Positions 35,961-45,140 of a stretch of DNA of 64,000 nt are shown here, in pieces. The notes under the pieces were generated by a model. The model did not search any database. It saw nothing but the letters and a program-made list of their open reading frames with translations, and was not told where the DNA came from. This DNA comes from JAVBQL01 sp031549085. Lineage in GTDB: Bacteria; Spirochaetota; GWE2-31-10; MWDO01. The stretch spans positions 1-64,000 of the forward strand of contig JAVBQL010000018.1 of assembly GCA_031549085.1 (NCBI GenBank), read 5' to 3'. The position numbers and the translations under genes were made by a program. Position 1 is the stretch's first letter, and every line of letters starts with the position of its first letter.

Positions 35961-37952
35961 ATGAAAAAATTTGAAGTACACTCCAATTTTGATCCCTCTG
36001 GAGATCAAGCTGTTGCTATAGAAAAACTCTCATCAAACCTTATTAAAGGTATGGAGAATCAAACTCTTCTTGGTGTTACTGGTTCTGGAAAGACCTTTAC
36101 TATGGCAAAGGTTATTGAAAAGATAAATAAACCAACCCTTATAATATCTCATAATAAGACTCTATCAGCACAGTTGTACCGTGAGTTTTGTGATTTCTTT
36201 CCAAATAATGCTGTTGAATACTTTGTAAGCTACTATGACTACTATCAGCCTGAAGCATATGTGCCTTCGAAAGATCTCTATATAGAGAAGGATGCCTCTA
36301 TAAATGATGAGATTGATATGATGCGCCTCTCTGCAACAAGCTCTCTTTTAGAGAGAAATGATGTAATTGTTGTTGCAACTGTATCCTGTATATATGGACT
36401 TGGAAGTCCAACAACATATAGAAATATGAGTATCAATCTTGAAGTTGGTGCTAATTATGGCAGAGAGCAGCTAATATTGGATCTGGTTAGGATACTCTAT
36501 GAGAGAGATGATAATATTTTTGATAGATCAAGATTTCGTGTTAGAGGAGATATAATAGATATTTTTCCAGCATATGTGAAAACAGGAATACGTGTTGAGT
36601 TCTTTGGTGAAACAATAGAGTCAATAAAGAGGTTTGATATATTAAATAATTCTGTAACTGAAAACATTAACAAAATAACAATTTTTCCTGCAAAGCACTT
36701 TGTCTCTGGACGAGATGCCATTCTTAAAGTTGTACCAGAGATAAAAAAAGATCTTGAAGTTAGAGTAGGTGAACTGATAAAAGAGGGAAAGGATCTTGAA
36801 GCAAAGCGGCTTAAAACCAAGATAGAGTATGATATTGATATGATGCTTGAGGTTGGCTACTGCAAGGGAATAGAGAACTACTCAAGATATTTTGATGGAA
36901 GAAAAGTTGGGGCTAAGCCCTCTACACTTCTAAACTTTTTTCCCAAAGATTTTTTACTATTTATTGATGAGTCTCATGTTACAATTCCACAGATTGGCGG
37001 GATGTATGAGGGGGATAAGGCTAGAAAAAGTACATTGGTAGAGTATGGTTTTAGGTTATCATCAGCACTGGATAATAGACCACTATTTTTTGAAGAGTTT
37101 ACTGCAATGCTTAATCAAACGGTCTTTGTTTCGGCAACTCCTAGAGAGTATGAACTTGGAAAAAGCGGAGCTATTGTTGAGCAAATTATTAGACCAACTG
37201 GTTTAATAGATCCTGAAATTATTGTAAAACCTACAGAGAGACAGATGGATGATCTCTTGAATGAGATATCAGTTGTTGTTGATAGGGGAGAGAGGGTTTT
37301 GGTAACCACCCTAACAAAGAGGATGGCAGAAGATTTAGCGGACTTCCTATCACAAAAGGGTGTAAATGTTAGGTATCTTCACTCTGATATTGAGACAATT
37401 GAGAGAGTTGAAATCCTTCAGGAGCTTCGAGAGGGTGTAATTGATGTACTTATTGGAATAAACCTCTTAAGAGAGGGGCTTGATCTACCTGAGGTATCTT
37501 TGGTTGCTATACTTGATGCTGATAAGATAGGTTTTTTAAGATCAACAACATCTTTGATACAGACCATTGGGCGTGCAGCTCGTAATGTTAATGGTAAAGT
37601 TATTATGTATGCTGACCGTTTTAGTGACGCTATGAAGGTTGCCATAACAGAGACAAAAAGACGCCGTGCTCTTCAAAGAGATTATAATGAAAAACATGGT
37701 ATCACACCAAAGAGTATAGAGAAAAAGCTCTCTGTTATGCTTGAGAGACAGAAAAAGCTTGAAATTCAAGAGGAAGAGCATGAAATGGCAGAGATGAAAA
37801 CAAAGTTCAACCTACTCGATACTAAAGCTCGAGAAGAGTATGTAAAGATATTAAGAAAAAAGATGCTTGAAGCAGCAGAATCTTTGGAGTTTGAGAAAGC
37901 AACAGTATTAAGAGATGAGATAAGAAAAATAGAGAAAGGAGATATTTCATAA
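35961..37952 (+). CDS. uvrB: Excinuclease ABC subunit B
   Basis: Damage-verifying subunit of nucleotide excision repair. 663 residues, normal length. Visible: 'TLLGVTGSGKTFTMAKV' (Walker A), the DNA-clamping beta-hairpin 'YYDYYQPEAYVPSKDLYIEK', 'DFLLFIDESHVTIPQIGGMY' (DEAD-like box), 'FVSATPREYE', 'GINLLREGLDLPEVSLVAIL', 'QTIGRAARN', and the C-terminal UVR motif that binds UvrC ('EYVKILRKKMLEAAESLEFE'). No uvrA or uvrC is adjacent. Confidence 0.98.
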   Translation: MKKFEVHSNFDPSGDQAVAIEKLSSNLIKGMENQTLLGVTGSGKTFTMAKVIEKINKPTLIISHNKTLSAQLYREFCDFFPNNAVEYFVSYYDYYQPEAYVPSKDLYIEKDASINDEIDMMRLSATSSLLERNDVIVVATVSCIYGLGSPTTYRNMSINLEVGANYGREQLILDLVRILYERDDNIFDRSRFRVRGDIIDIFPAYVKTGIRVEFFGETIESIKRFDILNNSVTENINKITIFPAKHFVSGRDAILKVVPEIKKDLEVRVGELIKEGKDLEAKRLKTKIEYDIDMMLEVGYCKGIENYSRYFDGRKVGAKPSTLLNFFPKDFLLFIDESHVTIPQIGGMYEGDKARKSTLVEYGFRLSSALDNRPLFFEEFTAMLNQTVFVSATPREYELGKSGAIVEQIIRPTGLIDPEIIVKPTERQMDDLLNEISVVVDRGERVLVTTLTKRMAEDLADFLSQKGVNVRYLHSDIETIERVEILQELREGVIDVLIGINLLREGLDLPEVSLVAILDADKIGFLRSTTSLIQTIGRAARNVNGKVIMYADRFSDAMKVAITETKRRRALQRDYNEKHGITPKSIEKKLSVMLERQKKLEIQEEEHEMAEMKTKFNLLDTKAREEYVKILRKKMLEAAESLEFEKATVLRDEIRKIEKGDIS

Positions 37953-38188
37953 AGTTAATTTAGAGTGTGGAGGGCTTATTCAAGATTTTGTATTGTTGGA
38001 ATGAAAAAGTCATTTTTTTGTTAGATTTTTCTTGTTTACAAGCAAAATTGAGATGCTAATATCTCTTTTATGTACAATATTTTTCAAAAAGGACGTGGTT
38101 AATAAAAAAACAAAAAAAATTATTGATTTTTTTTTAAATATAATGTTATAGTTATTATTTGTATAGGTAAATTTGGGGGAGGGTACAA

Positions 38189-38893
38189 GTGATAAAAAAA
38201 GAAATTTCTAAAAAGCTTAATGAAGCAATAAACCTGTTTAACAGGCGTAAAAATCTTGAAGCTGAGCAGGCTTTTCTTCAAGTCTTGAAAAAAGATCCAA
38301 ATAATCCAGAAGCAAATTACTATCTTGGTCTCACATATACAAAAGAGAACCTCTATCCAAAAGCTGTCTACCATTTAAAAGCAGTTATAGATCTTAATGT
38401 AAATTTTCTATTTACTCAGCAATGCAGAATGATATTGGGCTATATCTATTATAAAAGCGGAAGTTACAGCGAAGCTTGTGATTTTTTCTTGCTGGTGCTT
38501 GATTCAAAAATGGAGGTTTTGCAGGCATCATCTGCCATATCCGCTGTATACTATAATATGGGAGATAGAGAAAATGCCCTTCACTATGCAGAAAAGGCAT
38601 ACAATATGGATAAGTATAACTTTAATGCCAGAAATACATATGGGTTTCTACTCTGTGATTATGAAATTGATATACAAAAAGGGTTTGATATTTTGAAAGA
38701 ATTGGTTCGTTTAAAGCCAAATAATCCTGCATATCTTGACTCATTAGGGTGGGCCTATTACAAAAAAGGTGATATAAAAGAGGCTATGTCACATCTTGAA
38801 CTCGCAATAAAAAATGGGAAAAACAACTGTATAGAGGCAAGAGAACATATTAAAATAATAGCTAAAAAACACAAAATACCTATTAATGTTTAG
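38189..38893 (+). CDS. TPR-repeat protein
   Basis: 234 residues from a GTG start preceded by GGGGGAGGGT. Almost entirely tetratricopeptide repeats: 'RRKNLEAEQAFLQVLKKDPN', 'NPEANYYLGLTYTKENLYPK', 'GDRENALHYAEKAYNMDKYN', 'KPNNPAYLDSLGWAYYKKGD' and 'IKEAMSHLELAIKNG' at the end. No signal peptide, so probably cytoplasmic. The next gene, which also begins with TPR-like helices and has NHL and VWA domains, starts nine bases downstream, so the pair likely works together as a protein-interaction module. Confidence 0.85.
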   Translation: MIKKEISKKLNEAINLFNRRKNLEAEQAFLQVLKKDPNNPEANYYLGLTYTKENLYPKAVYHLKAVIDLNVNFLFTQQCRMILGYIYYKSGSYSEACDFFLLVLDSKMEVLQASSAISAVYYNMGDRENALHYAEKAYNMDKYNFNARNTYGFLLCDYEIDIQKGFDILKELVRLKPNNPAYLDSLGWAYYKKGDIKEAMSHLELAIKNGKNNCIEAREHIKIIAKKHKIPINV

Positions 38894-38902
38894 GGGCAGA
38901 TT

Positions 38903-40951
38903 TTGAAAAAACTTCTTTTTTCTTTTTTCTTTTTTCTTTTTATTACTAATCTTTTCTCGTTAGATCTAGATGAAATTGATTTGCCATATGAATACTCTAT
39001 GGATGAGTTTGAAAAGGGGATTAGATCTTTTCATAATGCTGAATATGAGCTCTCTATCAACTATTTTGTGAAATCACTTAAGTTCGATAATAACAATAAT
39101 AAGGCAAGATATTTTCTTGGAGAGGCATACAGAAAAGGTGGATATGAGGCAAATACACTGTTTGTATGGAACACTCTTCTTGCTATGGGCTACAATGAGA
39201 GGTTTATTAAAAATAAGGTGACAACGCTCTATAATAAGAGAGGAATGTTATCAAATATTCATATAGATAAAGACTATATCTTAAGAGAGGATATAAAAGG
39301 TTTTTATGATGACAAATCGTATCCGCTCTTTTTAAGACCAACCCAAATAGCAATTGATTCCAACAACCACTACTATATTGCATCTTTTTCTACAGGGGCT
39401 GTTGTTGAGCTTGATTACAATCTTAACCATGTGAAAAATCATACAATTATGTTTTCAAGTAGCAAAATAGAGGAGCCTTATGGGGTTGCTGTAAATAAAA
39501 AAGGAACTATTTTTATATCTGACTACAAAAGTAATGTAGTATATAAATTGAATAGAAGTGGAATTCTTGAAGCAACTATTGGTTTTACTGGAATAGGCAA
39601 TGGTGGTGCAATGCTTGGACCGAAAAACCTTCTTATAGATGATGATGATAATTTGTATGTTAATGATAGCGGTAACAAGAGGATAAATAAGTATCGTGAT
39701 AATGGCGAGTTCTTGTTCTCTTTTGGTCGTGCAACAAATAATGTTGAAGGGTTGATTTCTCCTGCTGGAATGTTTTTTAATAATGGTATGATCTATGTTG
39801 TAGACAGAGATACAAACAAGATTCTTATTTTTGATAAAAATGGCAACAAGCTTGATAGCTTTGGAGAGGAGTATCTTGACAAGCCATATGATATAACTAT
39901 GGATAATCTTGGTCGTTTTTTGATTGTTTGTAAAGATAAGCTTTGGGCTTATGAAGAGAATAACAATCTTTGGTATCAAATTGATGCTGTTGGAAGAAGA
40001 TTAAAGAGAGGTATGTCTATAATATCTGATAAAGATTCTAATATACTTCTAACAGATTTTGATACCTCAAGATTAATGGTTCTCTCTCTTGAAAGAGAGA
40101 GATATGCAAATCTTAATGTTAATATTGAGCGTATTTTTTCAAATAAATATCCCGATGTTCATGTTGCTGTCTCTGTGGAGAAAGATGATGGTAGTGCAAT
40201 AACCAATATCAACAACCAAAATCTTGCAATATATGAAAATGGCAAATTGGTTCCAATTATAGGAACGGGTTATACAGAACTTAAGAATAGAAATAGTGAT
40301 ATTGCTATAGTGTATGATAGATCAAATAGAATGGTACAAAATACACCTGAGTTTAAAAAGGTTTTGGAGAGCTGGCTTGTGAATGCCTCTCCATCAACAT
40401 CATTCTCTTTTGTATCATCTCATATGAACAATGCTGTTCTTGAGAGTGATTTTAATGCTTCAAGGCTATCTTTGCTTGATTCGCTTGACTCAAAGTATAG
40501 TGTTGAGTATACTGATATAGGAGATGCTATAAAGTATGCAACCTATAACATGCTGAATCGCTTTTCTAAGAAGTCTATTATCCTTGTAACTGATGGATAT
40601 GAGACAGGTAAGGATTTTGAGAAGTTTAGATTAAGTGACTGTGTGGAGCTTGCAAGAAATAATGATGTGAAAATTTATATTTTATCTTTTGGTGATGGCC
40701 CTTTAACAGATATGTACAAGTATATGGCTAACAAAACTGGTGGGGACTACTATAGAATGTATAAAAGACAAGATATTTTTTCTCTAGTGGATAAAATAGA
40801 GAAATCAAAAGGGAATGAATTTGTTATATCATATATATCAAGAGCAAAATCTCGTTTTGGTAAAGAGCCTATTAATGTCTATCTTGAGGTTCACTCAAGC
40901 GGTATGAGAGGGATTGCAGATTCAGTTTATTATCCAAGCAATAATTTTTAG
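38903..40951 (+). CDS. Secreted TPR-NHL-VWA multidomain protein
   Basis: 682 residues from a TTG start. Order: signal peptide (KKLLFSFFFFLFITNLFS), TPR-like helices (about 30-90), an NHL beta-propeller of about six blades (about 120-400; for example 'EPYGVAVNKKGTIFISDYKS', 'GPKNLLIDDDDNLYVNDSGN', 'DKPYDITMDNLGRFLIVCKD'), a short beta linker and a von Willebrand A domain (about 460-660). The metal site starts 'DIAIVYDRSNRM', where the usual DxSxS reads DRSNR, so metal binding is doubtful. Likely a periplasmic or surface adaptor; partners unknown. Confidence 0.8.
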   Translation: MKKLLFSFFFFLFITNLFSLDLDEIDLPYEYSMDEFEKGIRSFHNAEYELSINYFVKSLKFDNNNNKARYFLGEAYRKGGYEANTLFVWNTLLAMGYNERFIKNKVTTLYNKRGMLSNIHIDKDYILREDIKGFYDDKSYPLFLRPTQIAIDSNNHYYIASFSTGAVVELDYNLNHVKNHTIMFSSSKIEEPYGVAVNKKGTIFISDYKSNVVYKLNRSGILEATIGFTGIGNGGAMLGPKNLLIDDDDNLYVNDSGNKRINKYRDNGEFLFSFGRATNNVEGLISPAGMFFNNGMIYVVDRDTNKILIFDKNGNKLDSFGEEYLDKPYDITMDNLGRFLIVCKDKLWAYEENNNLWYQIDAVGRRLKRGMSIISDKDSNILLTDFDTSRLMVLSLERERYANLNVNIERIFSNKYPDVHVAVSVEKDDGSAITNINNQNLAIYENGKLVPIIGTGYTELKNRNSDIAIVYDRSNRMVQNTPEFKKVLESWLVNASPSTSFSFVSSHMNNAVLESDFNASRLSLLDSLDSKYSVEYTDIGDAIKYATYNMLNRFSKKSIILVTDGYETGKDFEKFRLSDCVELARNNDVKIYILSFGDGPLTDMYKYMANKTGGDYYRMYKRQDIFSLVDKIEKSKGNEFVISYISRAKSRFGKEPINVYLEVHSSGMRGIADSVYYPSNNF

Positions 40952-40989
40952 ATTTTTTTGTATGAACTTTATTTTAAGAGTTTAATTTT

Positions 40990-42177
40990 ATGGATATTAA
41001 AAAAGGTATTATCTCTGTTTTTTTAATTTTATTTCTCTTAAGCTGCTCTCTTTTTGAGAAAAAAGATCTCAAAATTATACAAAAAAATGGTGTAGAGCGT
41101 CCCAAGAAAGTTGCTAGCAATGGTTCTACTATAGAGAGACCTGATGATAAAGATAAGGAAGAGGATTTAACTCTTGTTACTTTTTCATTTTCTAATGCGA
41201 GCGATAAGGCTATTCTTACATCAAAAAATATCTATAAAACATGCTACGAGTTCTCTTTTAGATTTATTTATAAGAGCGGTTTTAAGGTAAATTATAAAAT
41301 ATTTGATGAGAATAAAAATCTTCTTTTTCAAGTAGATGATGAAAAAGCAAAATTAATAGATTATGACAATGATATTTATGAGATAAAAAATAGTTTTTAT
41401 GATCATACATTGCATAACTATTTTGGATTTACAATAGATACTAAAATTGAAAATAGGAATATAGATTTTGCAGGAGATTTTATATTGAAAGATCTTCCTG
41501 TTTTAGAAAGTCTAAATGTTGGTCCCTTTATCTCTACATTTAATCCTAATTCTAAATCTAGCCAAACTTTATTAAAGCTACATTTCACTATTCTTAATTC
41601 AACGCTTCCAGTATGGGCACGTCTAATTCCACCAACAGCCGATTTTTTCTGGAATTTAGAATCAAAACAGATGCACAACAACGTTTTTGTCTCTGGAACT
41701 ATAACTGATGATAAACATTCAGATTATCTTTTGAATGGAGAATATATTTTGCAGCTTAATTTTGGTAAAATAGGCATGGTTGAGAAAGCAATAGAGGTTG
41801 TAGATGTATTTAATAATAAAAAGGGGCCAAATTATGGCTTGCCTATTGCAATGGAAGAGAGTAATGATAAAAATTTCATAAAAATAAGTATAACAAGAAT
41901 GGATAAGATCAACCATTTAAATTTAATCTTATATGAAAAAAATGGTAATAATTATAAAAAATTGGGAACAGCACACATTTTGAATAATTTTGATAAGATA
42001 TCTAAGAAAGATATTTTTAATACCTTTGAAGATGATACAGGTAATAAGGTGGTTTTGCAGCATAATAAAAAATATTATTATCAAATATCTTTACACTCAA
42101 AACCAGCTGACATTGAGTATGTTTCCCTCTCACTATATTTTCCTATAACATTTGCTGGTTTTGGTTTTTTTGATTAG
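40990..42177 (+). CDS. Putative lipoprotein
   Basis: 395 residues. MDIKKGIISVFLILFLLSCS is a lipoprotein signal with Cys at 19. The mature part has a charged linker ('RPDDKDKEEDLTLVTFSF') and predicted beta-sandwich repeats; 'PVWARLIPPTADFFWNLESK' and 'EYILQLNFGKIGMVEKAIEV' are notable. No family is recognised. Its stop overlaps the stop of the convergent M23 peptidase gene by four bases. By position it may belong to the preceding TPR/NHL/VWA transcript. Confidence 0.65.
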   Translation: MDIKKGIISVFLILFLLSCSLFEKKDLKIIQKNGVERPKKVASNGSTIERPDDKDKEEDLTLVTFSFSNASDKAILTSKNIYKTCYEFSFRFIYKSGFKVNYKIFDENKNLLFQVDDEKAKLIDYDNDIYEIKNSFYDHTLHNYFGFTIDTKIENRNIDFAGDFILKDLPVLESLNVGPFISTFNPNSKSSQTLLKLHFTILNSTLPVWARLIPPTADFFWNLESKQMHNNVFVSGTITDDKHSDYLLNGEYILQLNFGKIGMVEKAIEVVDVFNNKKGPNYGLPIAMEESNDKNFIKISITRMDKINHLNLILYEKNGNNYKKLGTAHILNNFDKISKKDIFNTFEDDTGNKVVLQHNKKYYYQISLHSKPADIEYVSLSLYFPITFAGFGFFD

Positions 42178-43319
42178 TCTTTAAATAATTCATCTATTGT
42201 AAGAAAAGTGCGTGGATCTATTGGTACTCCATATATACGGCTTCCCCAATCGAGATGAGGTCCTGTGGCAGCTCCAGTTGCTCCCATTCTTGCTATTAAA
42301 TCACCTTTTTTAACAAATTGCCCAACTTCAACTACTATCTCATTTAAATGGTTGTAATCAGTGAATAGTGAGTGTCCATGATCTATTATTATCATATTTC
42401 CAAAATACTCAACATTAAGTCCTGTAAGCCTAACTATACCATCAGCAGGAGCATATACATTATCCCCCATAACCCCAGGGAAATCAATACCTAGATGCAT
42501 ACTTTTTGAGTTTATTGTGCCATCAGATAGTATCCACTCTCTTATTAACCCAAAGTCAGATGATACTATCTCATAGTTACTTACAGGATATGCGAAACCA
42601 GATTTAAAAAATGGATTTTCACTATTTTCATCCCAAATAGCATATCTTTCAGCACGTTCTCTCTCATATTTTTTTCTATCAACTGTTGAAAGCTCTTTCG
42701 ATTTAGCTTTACTAAATTTTATAGTCTGTTTTTTCCATTCTACAGATTCTATATCAATACTTTTTTGTATTTTACAAATTGTACTATTATTATTTGATAT
42801 CTCTGTGTAGACCTCAATTTTTTTATCGAGCCATAGTGGGCTATATGGTATAAAAAAACCATAATAGGTATACTCTTTTCCCACAAAAAGTTTATTAAGA
42901 GTAGGGGTAAGGGTAAGGTTTTGATCTAAATAATATATTTTTGTTGTTGCTTCGAATGAATTTATATTATTTGGAATTTTTAATCTAAAATAGTTTGCTT
43001 TTCCCCATACATTATTCAAAAAAAAACCAGCATCAATATTATATTTACCATTTTTTTTATCAGAGTGAAAAATCATTCCATATTTAAAATCAACTTTTCC
43101 GTTGTTTATCTCTATTTCTGTATTTGGGTATATTTTTATAAAATTATTTTTATCAATTTTGTATATAATGCTATTATTTTCATCAGTTTTTATTTTTGAT
43201 ATAGCACTATCTTCTAAATATTTTGTAGTGTGTTTTGAAATCTTTTTATCAATTGAATTAGATAGGAGTATGCTTAATGCTGATAAAAGAAATATAATCG
43301 AAAATATTGTTTTTTTCAT
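42174..43319 (-). CDS. M23 (LytM/DD-endopeptidase-like) peptidase
   Basis: 381 residues. Signal peptide MKKTIFSIIFLLSALSILLS, about 220 residues of beta-rich N-terminal region, then an M23 domain: 'SMHLGIDFPGVMGDNVYAPA' supplies His and Asp zinc ligands, 'VEYFGNMIIIDHGHSLFTDY' and 'NHLNEIVVEVGQFVKKGDLI' continue the fold, and 'GPHLDWGSRI' the last His. The zinc-binding residues look intact, although the final HxH is reduced to H-L-D in this reading. It is expected to cut peptidoglycan cross-links or act as a regulator of amidases. Confidence 0.85.
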   Translation of the reverse strand: MKKTIFSIIFLLSALSILLSNSIDKKISKHTTKYLEDSAISKIKTDENNSIIYKIDKNNFIKIYPNTEIEINNGKVDFKYGMIFHSDKKNGKYNIDAGFFLNNVWGKANYFRLKIPNNINSFEATTKIYYLDQNLTLTPTLNKLFVGKEYTYYGFFIPYSPLWLDKKIEVYTEISNNNSTICKIQKSIDIESVEWKKQTIKFSKAKSKELSTVDRKKYERERAERYAIWDENSENPFFKSGFAYPVSNYEIVSSDFGLIREWILSDGTINSKSMHLGIDFPGVMGDNVYAPADGIVRLTGLNVEYFGNMIIIDHGHSLFTDYNHLNEIVVEVGQFVKKGDLIARMGATGAATGPHLDWGSRIYGVPIDPRTFLTIDELFKD

Positions 43320-43338
43320 TTTATTTTACCTAGTAATA

Positions 43339-43366
43339 AAGATAAGCTAATATTAACAATTGTCAA
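43339..43366 (-). promoter_or_regulatory. Candidate promoter of the M23 peptidase gene
   Basis: On the minus strand TTGACA (43366-43361) is followed after 16 bp by TATCTT (43344-43339), 20 bp before the start codon. Confidence 0.45.
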
Positions 43367-43458
43367 ATTCTTAATATTATATATAATTTTAGAAGGTTTT
43401 ATTATACAGTAACGGCTTTTTGTCTATATAAAGTTTAATTATTACTTAAATATTATGT

Positions 43459-43484
43459 AAAAAAAGCCGCCTATAGTGGCGGCT
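43459..43484 (-). terminator. Rho-independent terminator of the tRNA operon
   Basis: On the minus strand AGCCGCC-ACTATA-GGCGGCT is followed by seven T. It starts four bases after the last tRNA (Gly). Confidence 0.95.
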
Positions 43485-43487
43485 ATG

Positions 43488-43559
43488 AGCGAGAAACGGG
43501 ACTTGAACCCGCGACATCCACCTTGGCAAGGTGGCGCTCTACCACTGAGCTATTCTCGC
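43488..43559 (-). tRNA. tRNA-Gly (GCC)
   Basis: 72 nt. Acceptor GCGAGAA pairs with TTCTCGC; D-loop TAGCTCAGTGGTAGAGC; anticodon loop CTTGCCAA with anticodon GCC; T-arm GCGGGTTCAAGTCCCGT. No CCA in the DNA. Last gene of the seven-tRNA cluster. Confidence 0.97.
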
Positions 43560-43570
43560 GGTTATAAACA

Positions 43571-43652
43571 TGCGAGCGAAGGGACTTGAACCCCCACACC
43601 TCTCGGCACTAGATCCTAAGTCTAGCGTGTCTGCCAATTCCACCACGCTCGC
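43571..43652 (-). tRNA. tRNA-Leu (TAG)
   Basis: 82 nt, class II with a variable arm (TGCCGAGAGGTGT). Acceptor GCGAGCG/CGCTCGC; anticodon loop ACTTAGGA gives TAG. T-arm GGGGTTCAAGTCCC. No encoded CCA. Confidence 0.97.
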
Positions 43653-43663
43653 AAAAAAAACAC

Positions 43664-43736
43664 TGATCCGTAAAGGATTCGAACCTTTGACCCGCAGATT
43701 AAGAGTCTGCTGCTCTACCAACTGAGCTAACGGACC
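43664..43736 (-). tRNA. tRNA-Lys (CTT)
   Basis: 73 nt. Anticodon stem GCAGA/TCTGC with loop CTCTTAA gives CTT. Acceptor GGTCCGT pairs with ACGGATC through one G-T pair. D-arm TAGCTCAGTTGGTAGAGCA. No encoded CCA. Confidence 0.96.
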
Positions 43737-43742
43737 GTTTAA

Positions 43743-43816
43743 CGCGTCCGACAGGACTCGAACCTGCGACCATCGGATTCGAAGTCCGGCACTCTATCCA
43801 GCTGAGCTACAGACGC
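43743..43816 (-). tRNA. tRNA-Arg (TCG)
   Basis: 74 nt. Anticodon loop CTTCGAA gives TCG. Acceptor GCGTCTG/CGGACGC with one G-T pair; T-arm GCAGGTTCGAGTCCTGT; discriminator G. The outermost anticodon-stem pair is mismatched. Confidence 0.96.
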
Positions 43817-43824
43817 AATATCTG

Positions 43825-43897
43825 GGTGAATGAAGGGATTCGAACCCTCAACAACCAGAACCACAATCTGGGACTCTACCGTTGAGCTACATCCACC
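43825..43897 (-). tRNA. tRNA-His (GTG)
   Basis: 73 nt counting the extra 5' G(-1) diagnostic of tRNA-His, which faces discriminator C. Anticodon loop ATTGTGGT gives GTG. Acceptor GTGGATG/CATTCAC. Confidence 0.96.
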
Positions 43898-43906
43898 AAG
43901 TTTTTT

Positions 43907-43979
43907 CGCGCCAACCAGGAATCGAACTTGGGACCCACAGCTTAGAAGGCTGTTGCTCTATCCGCTGAGCTATTGGCGC
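43907..43979 (-). tRNA. tRNA-Arg (TCT)
   Basis: 73 nt. Anticodon stem ACAGC/GCTGT with loop CTTCTAA gives TCT, the decoder of AGA, the dominant Arg codon in this AT-rich genome. Acceptor GCGCCAA/TTGGCGC. Confidence 0.97.
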
Positions 43980-43989
43980 AATCATTTAT

Positions 43990-44065
43990 TCGGGATGGAG
44001 GGATTTGAACCCCCGATCTTCTGCTCCCAAGGCAGACGCCTTGAACCGGGCTAGGCCACATCCCG
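43990..44065 (-). tRNA. tRNA-Pro (TGG)
   Basis: 76 nt. Anticodon stem TCTGC/GCAGA with loop CTTGGGA gives TGG. Acceptor CGGGATG/CATCCCG starts with C1, typical of tRNA-Pro. First gene of the cluster, 24 bp from the predicted -10 box. Confidence 0.97.
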
Positions 44066-44088
44066 TATACTCTTAAACCGTGTAAAGT

Positions 44089-44117
44089 GATATAACCTTT
44101 TATATCAAAAAAGTCAA
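44089..44117 (-). promoter_or_regulatory. Promoter of the tRNA cluster
   Basis: On the minus strand TTGACT (44117-44112), 17-bp spacer, TATATC (44094-44089), shortly before tRNA-Pro. With the terminator at 43459 it delimits a seven-tRNA transcription unit. Confidence 0.65.
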
Positions 44118-44200
44118 TATTTTTCGAAAAACTTTGCCTATTTTTTTTAGTTTTTTGATAAAATAGAAAAAATATTTTTTATATGAAACAACAATAAGAT

Positions 44201-45079
44201 TTATAGTATATATTCTCCATCAATCTTAACAGTCGCTTTTCCTCCAAAGAGTACCATATGATCTTTCATTGAGAGTTTTATGATATTAAATATTTTATTA
44301 TCTCCGCCTTGTTCAATGGAACAAGCCTCTCCATTCCATAGGCTGCTTTTTAACATATAGTATCCAAAGGCACTGTTTCCAGAACCTGTTGCTGGATCCT
44401 CCAAATAACCAAATTTTGGGGCAAATACTCTTGTGTGTGCAATGCAGTTTTTATTATCTGTCTCTTTAGAAAAAATAAGTATTATGTCAATTCCATCTTT
44501 CAGACAAAAATCTTTCAATTCACTCTCAGTTGGATAGATTGATATCTCATCTTTATATTTATCTATTGGAATGATTAGAGTTTTAAGTCCTGCATCAATA
44601 AAAGCCAGATCATATTTACTTGATATGGTTTTTTCATCTATTTTTAGAACACTTGCACACTCTTTTTTGGTTATTGGAACTTTTAAATATTGTGGCTCTG
44701 GAGCTGTTATATAGATGGTGTTCTCTCTCTCAATTTCGTTATAGATAGTAAGCAGACCTTTTCTATTTGTCTCTATTACTATTTCCTCTTTTTGAAGTAG
44801 TGCGGGACTATTTTTTATTAAATCATACATGCTAGCTATTGTTCCATGGCCGCAAAAATCAACTTCGCATTCCGATGAGTAGTAGACTAATTTGCAATCT
44901 GCAATTTTTGATTTCATAACATAGACAACTTCTGAAACAAAACCTTTGTGCTCTTTAGCAATAGAGAGCATTTCACTTTCTGTTAGTATCTCATTTTCTA
45001 AATTGAGATATGCAGCTGGGTTTCCTAAAGAGGTGCCAGATGTAAATGCATCAATCTTTTTATATTTAAATTTTTTCAT
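44201..45079 (-). CDS. PhzF-family epimerase/isomerase-like protein
   Basis: 292 residues with the two-fold diaminopimelate-epimerase-like architecture of PhzF. Marks: 'KIDAFTSGTSLGNPAAYLNL' at the N-terminus, 'EHKGFVSEVVYV' around the catalytic Glu region, 'VDFCGHGTIASMYDL', and 'GYLEDPATGSGNSAFGYYML' near the end. Members catalyse isomerisation of small metabolites; the substrate of this one cannot be deduced and phenazine genes are absent. Terminal 'HMVLFGGKATVKIDGEYIL' is normal. It lies between the tRNA cluster and the truncated beta-helix gene. Confidence 0.9.
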   Translation of the reverse strand: MKKFKYKKIDAFTSGTSLGNPAAYLNLENEILTESEMLSIAKEHKGFVSEVVYVMKSKIADCKLVYYSSECEVDFCGHGTIASMYDLIKNSPALLQKEEIVIETNRKGLLTIYNEIERENTIYITAPEPQYLKVPITKKECASVLKIDEKTISSKYDLAFIDAGLKTLIIPIDKYKDEISIYPTESELKDFCLKDGIDIILIFSKETDNKNCIAHTRVFAPKFGYLEDPATGSGNSAFGYYMLKSSLWNGEACSIEQGGDNKIFNIIKLSMKDHMVLFGGKATVKIDGEYIL

Positions 45080-45140
45080 TTTTTTCCCTTAATATAAAAT
45101 TATGGAAGTTTTTTTTTGCTTTATATATAAATTAGTTAGT

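Noticed and set aside
37953..38188. Regulatory element between uvrB and the TPR gene
   Set aside because: Only A/T-rich tracts are seen; no LexA-type palindrome or terminator stem could be supported.
43539..44054. ORFs across the tRNA cluster
   Set aside because: They translate tRNA sequence on either strand (a well-known spurious ORF type) and were dropped in favour of the tRNA genes.
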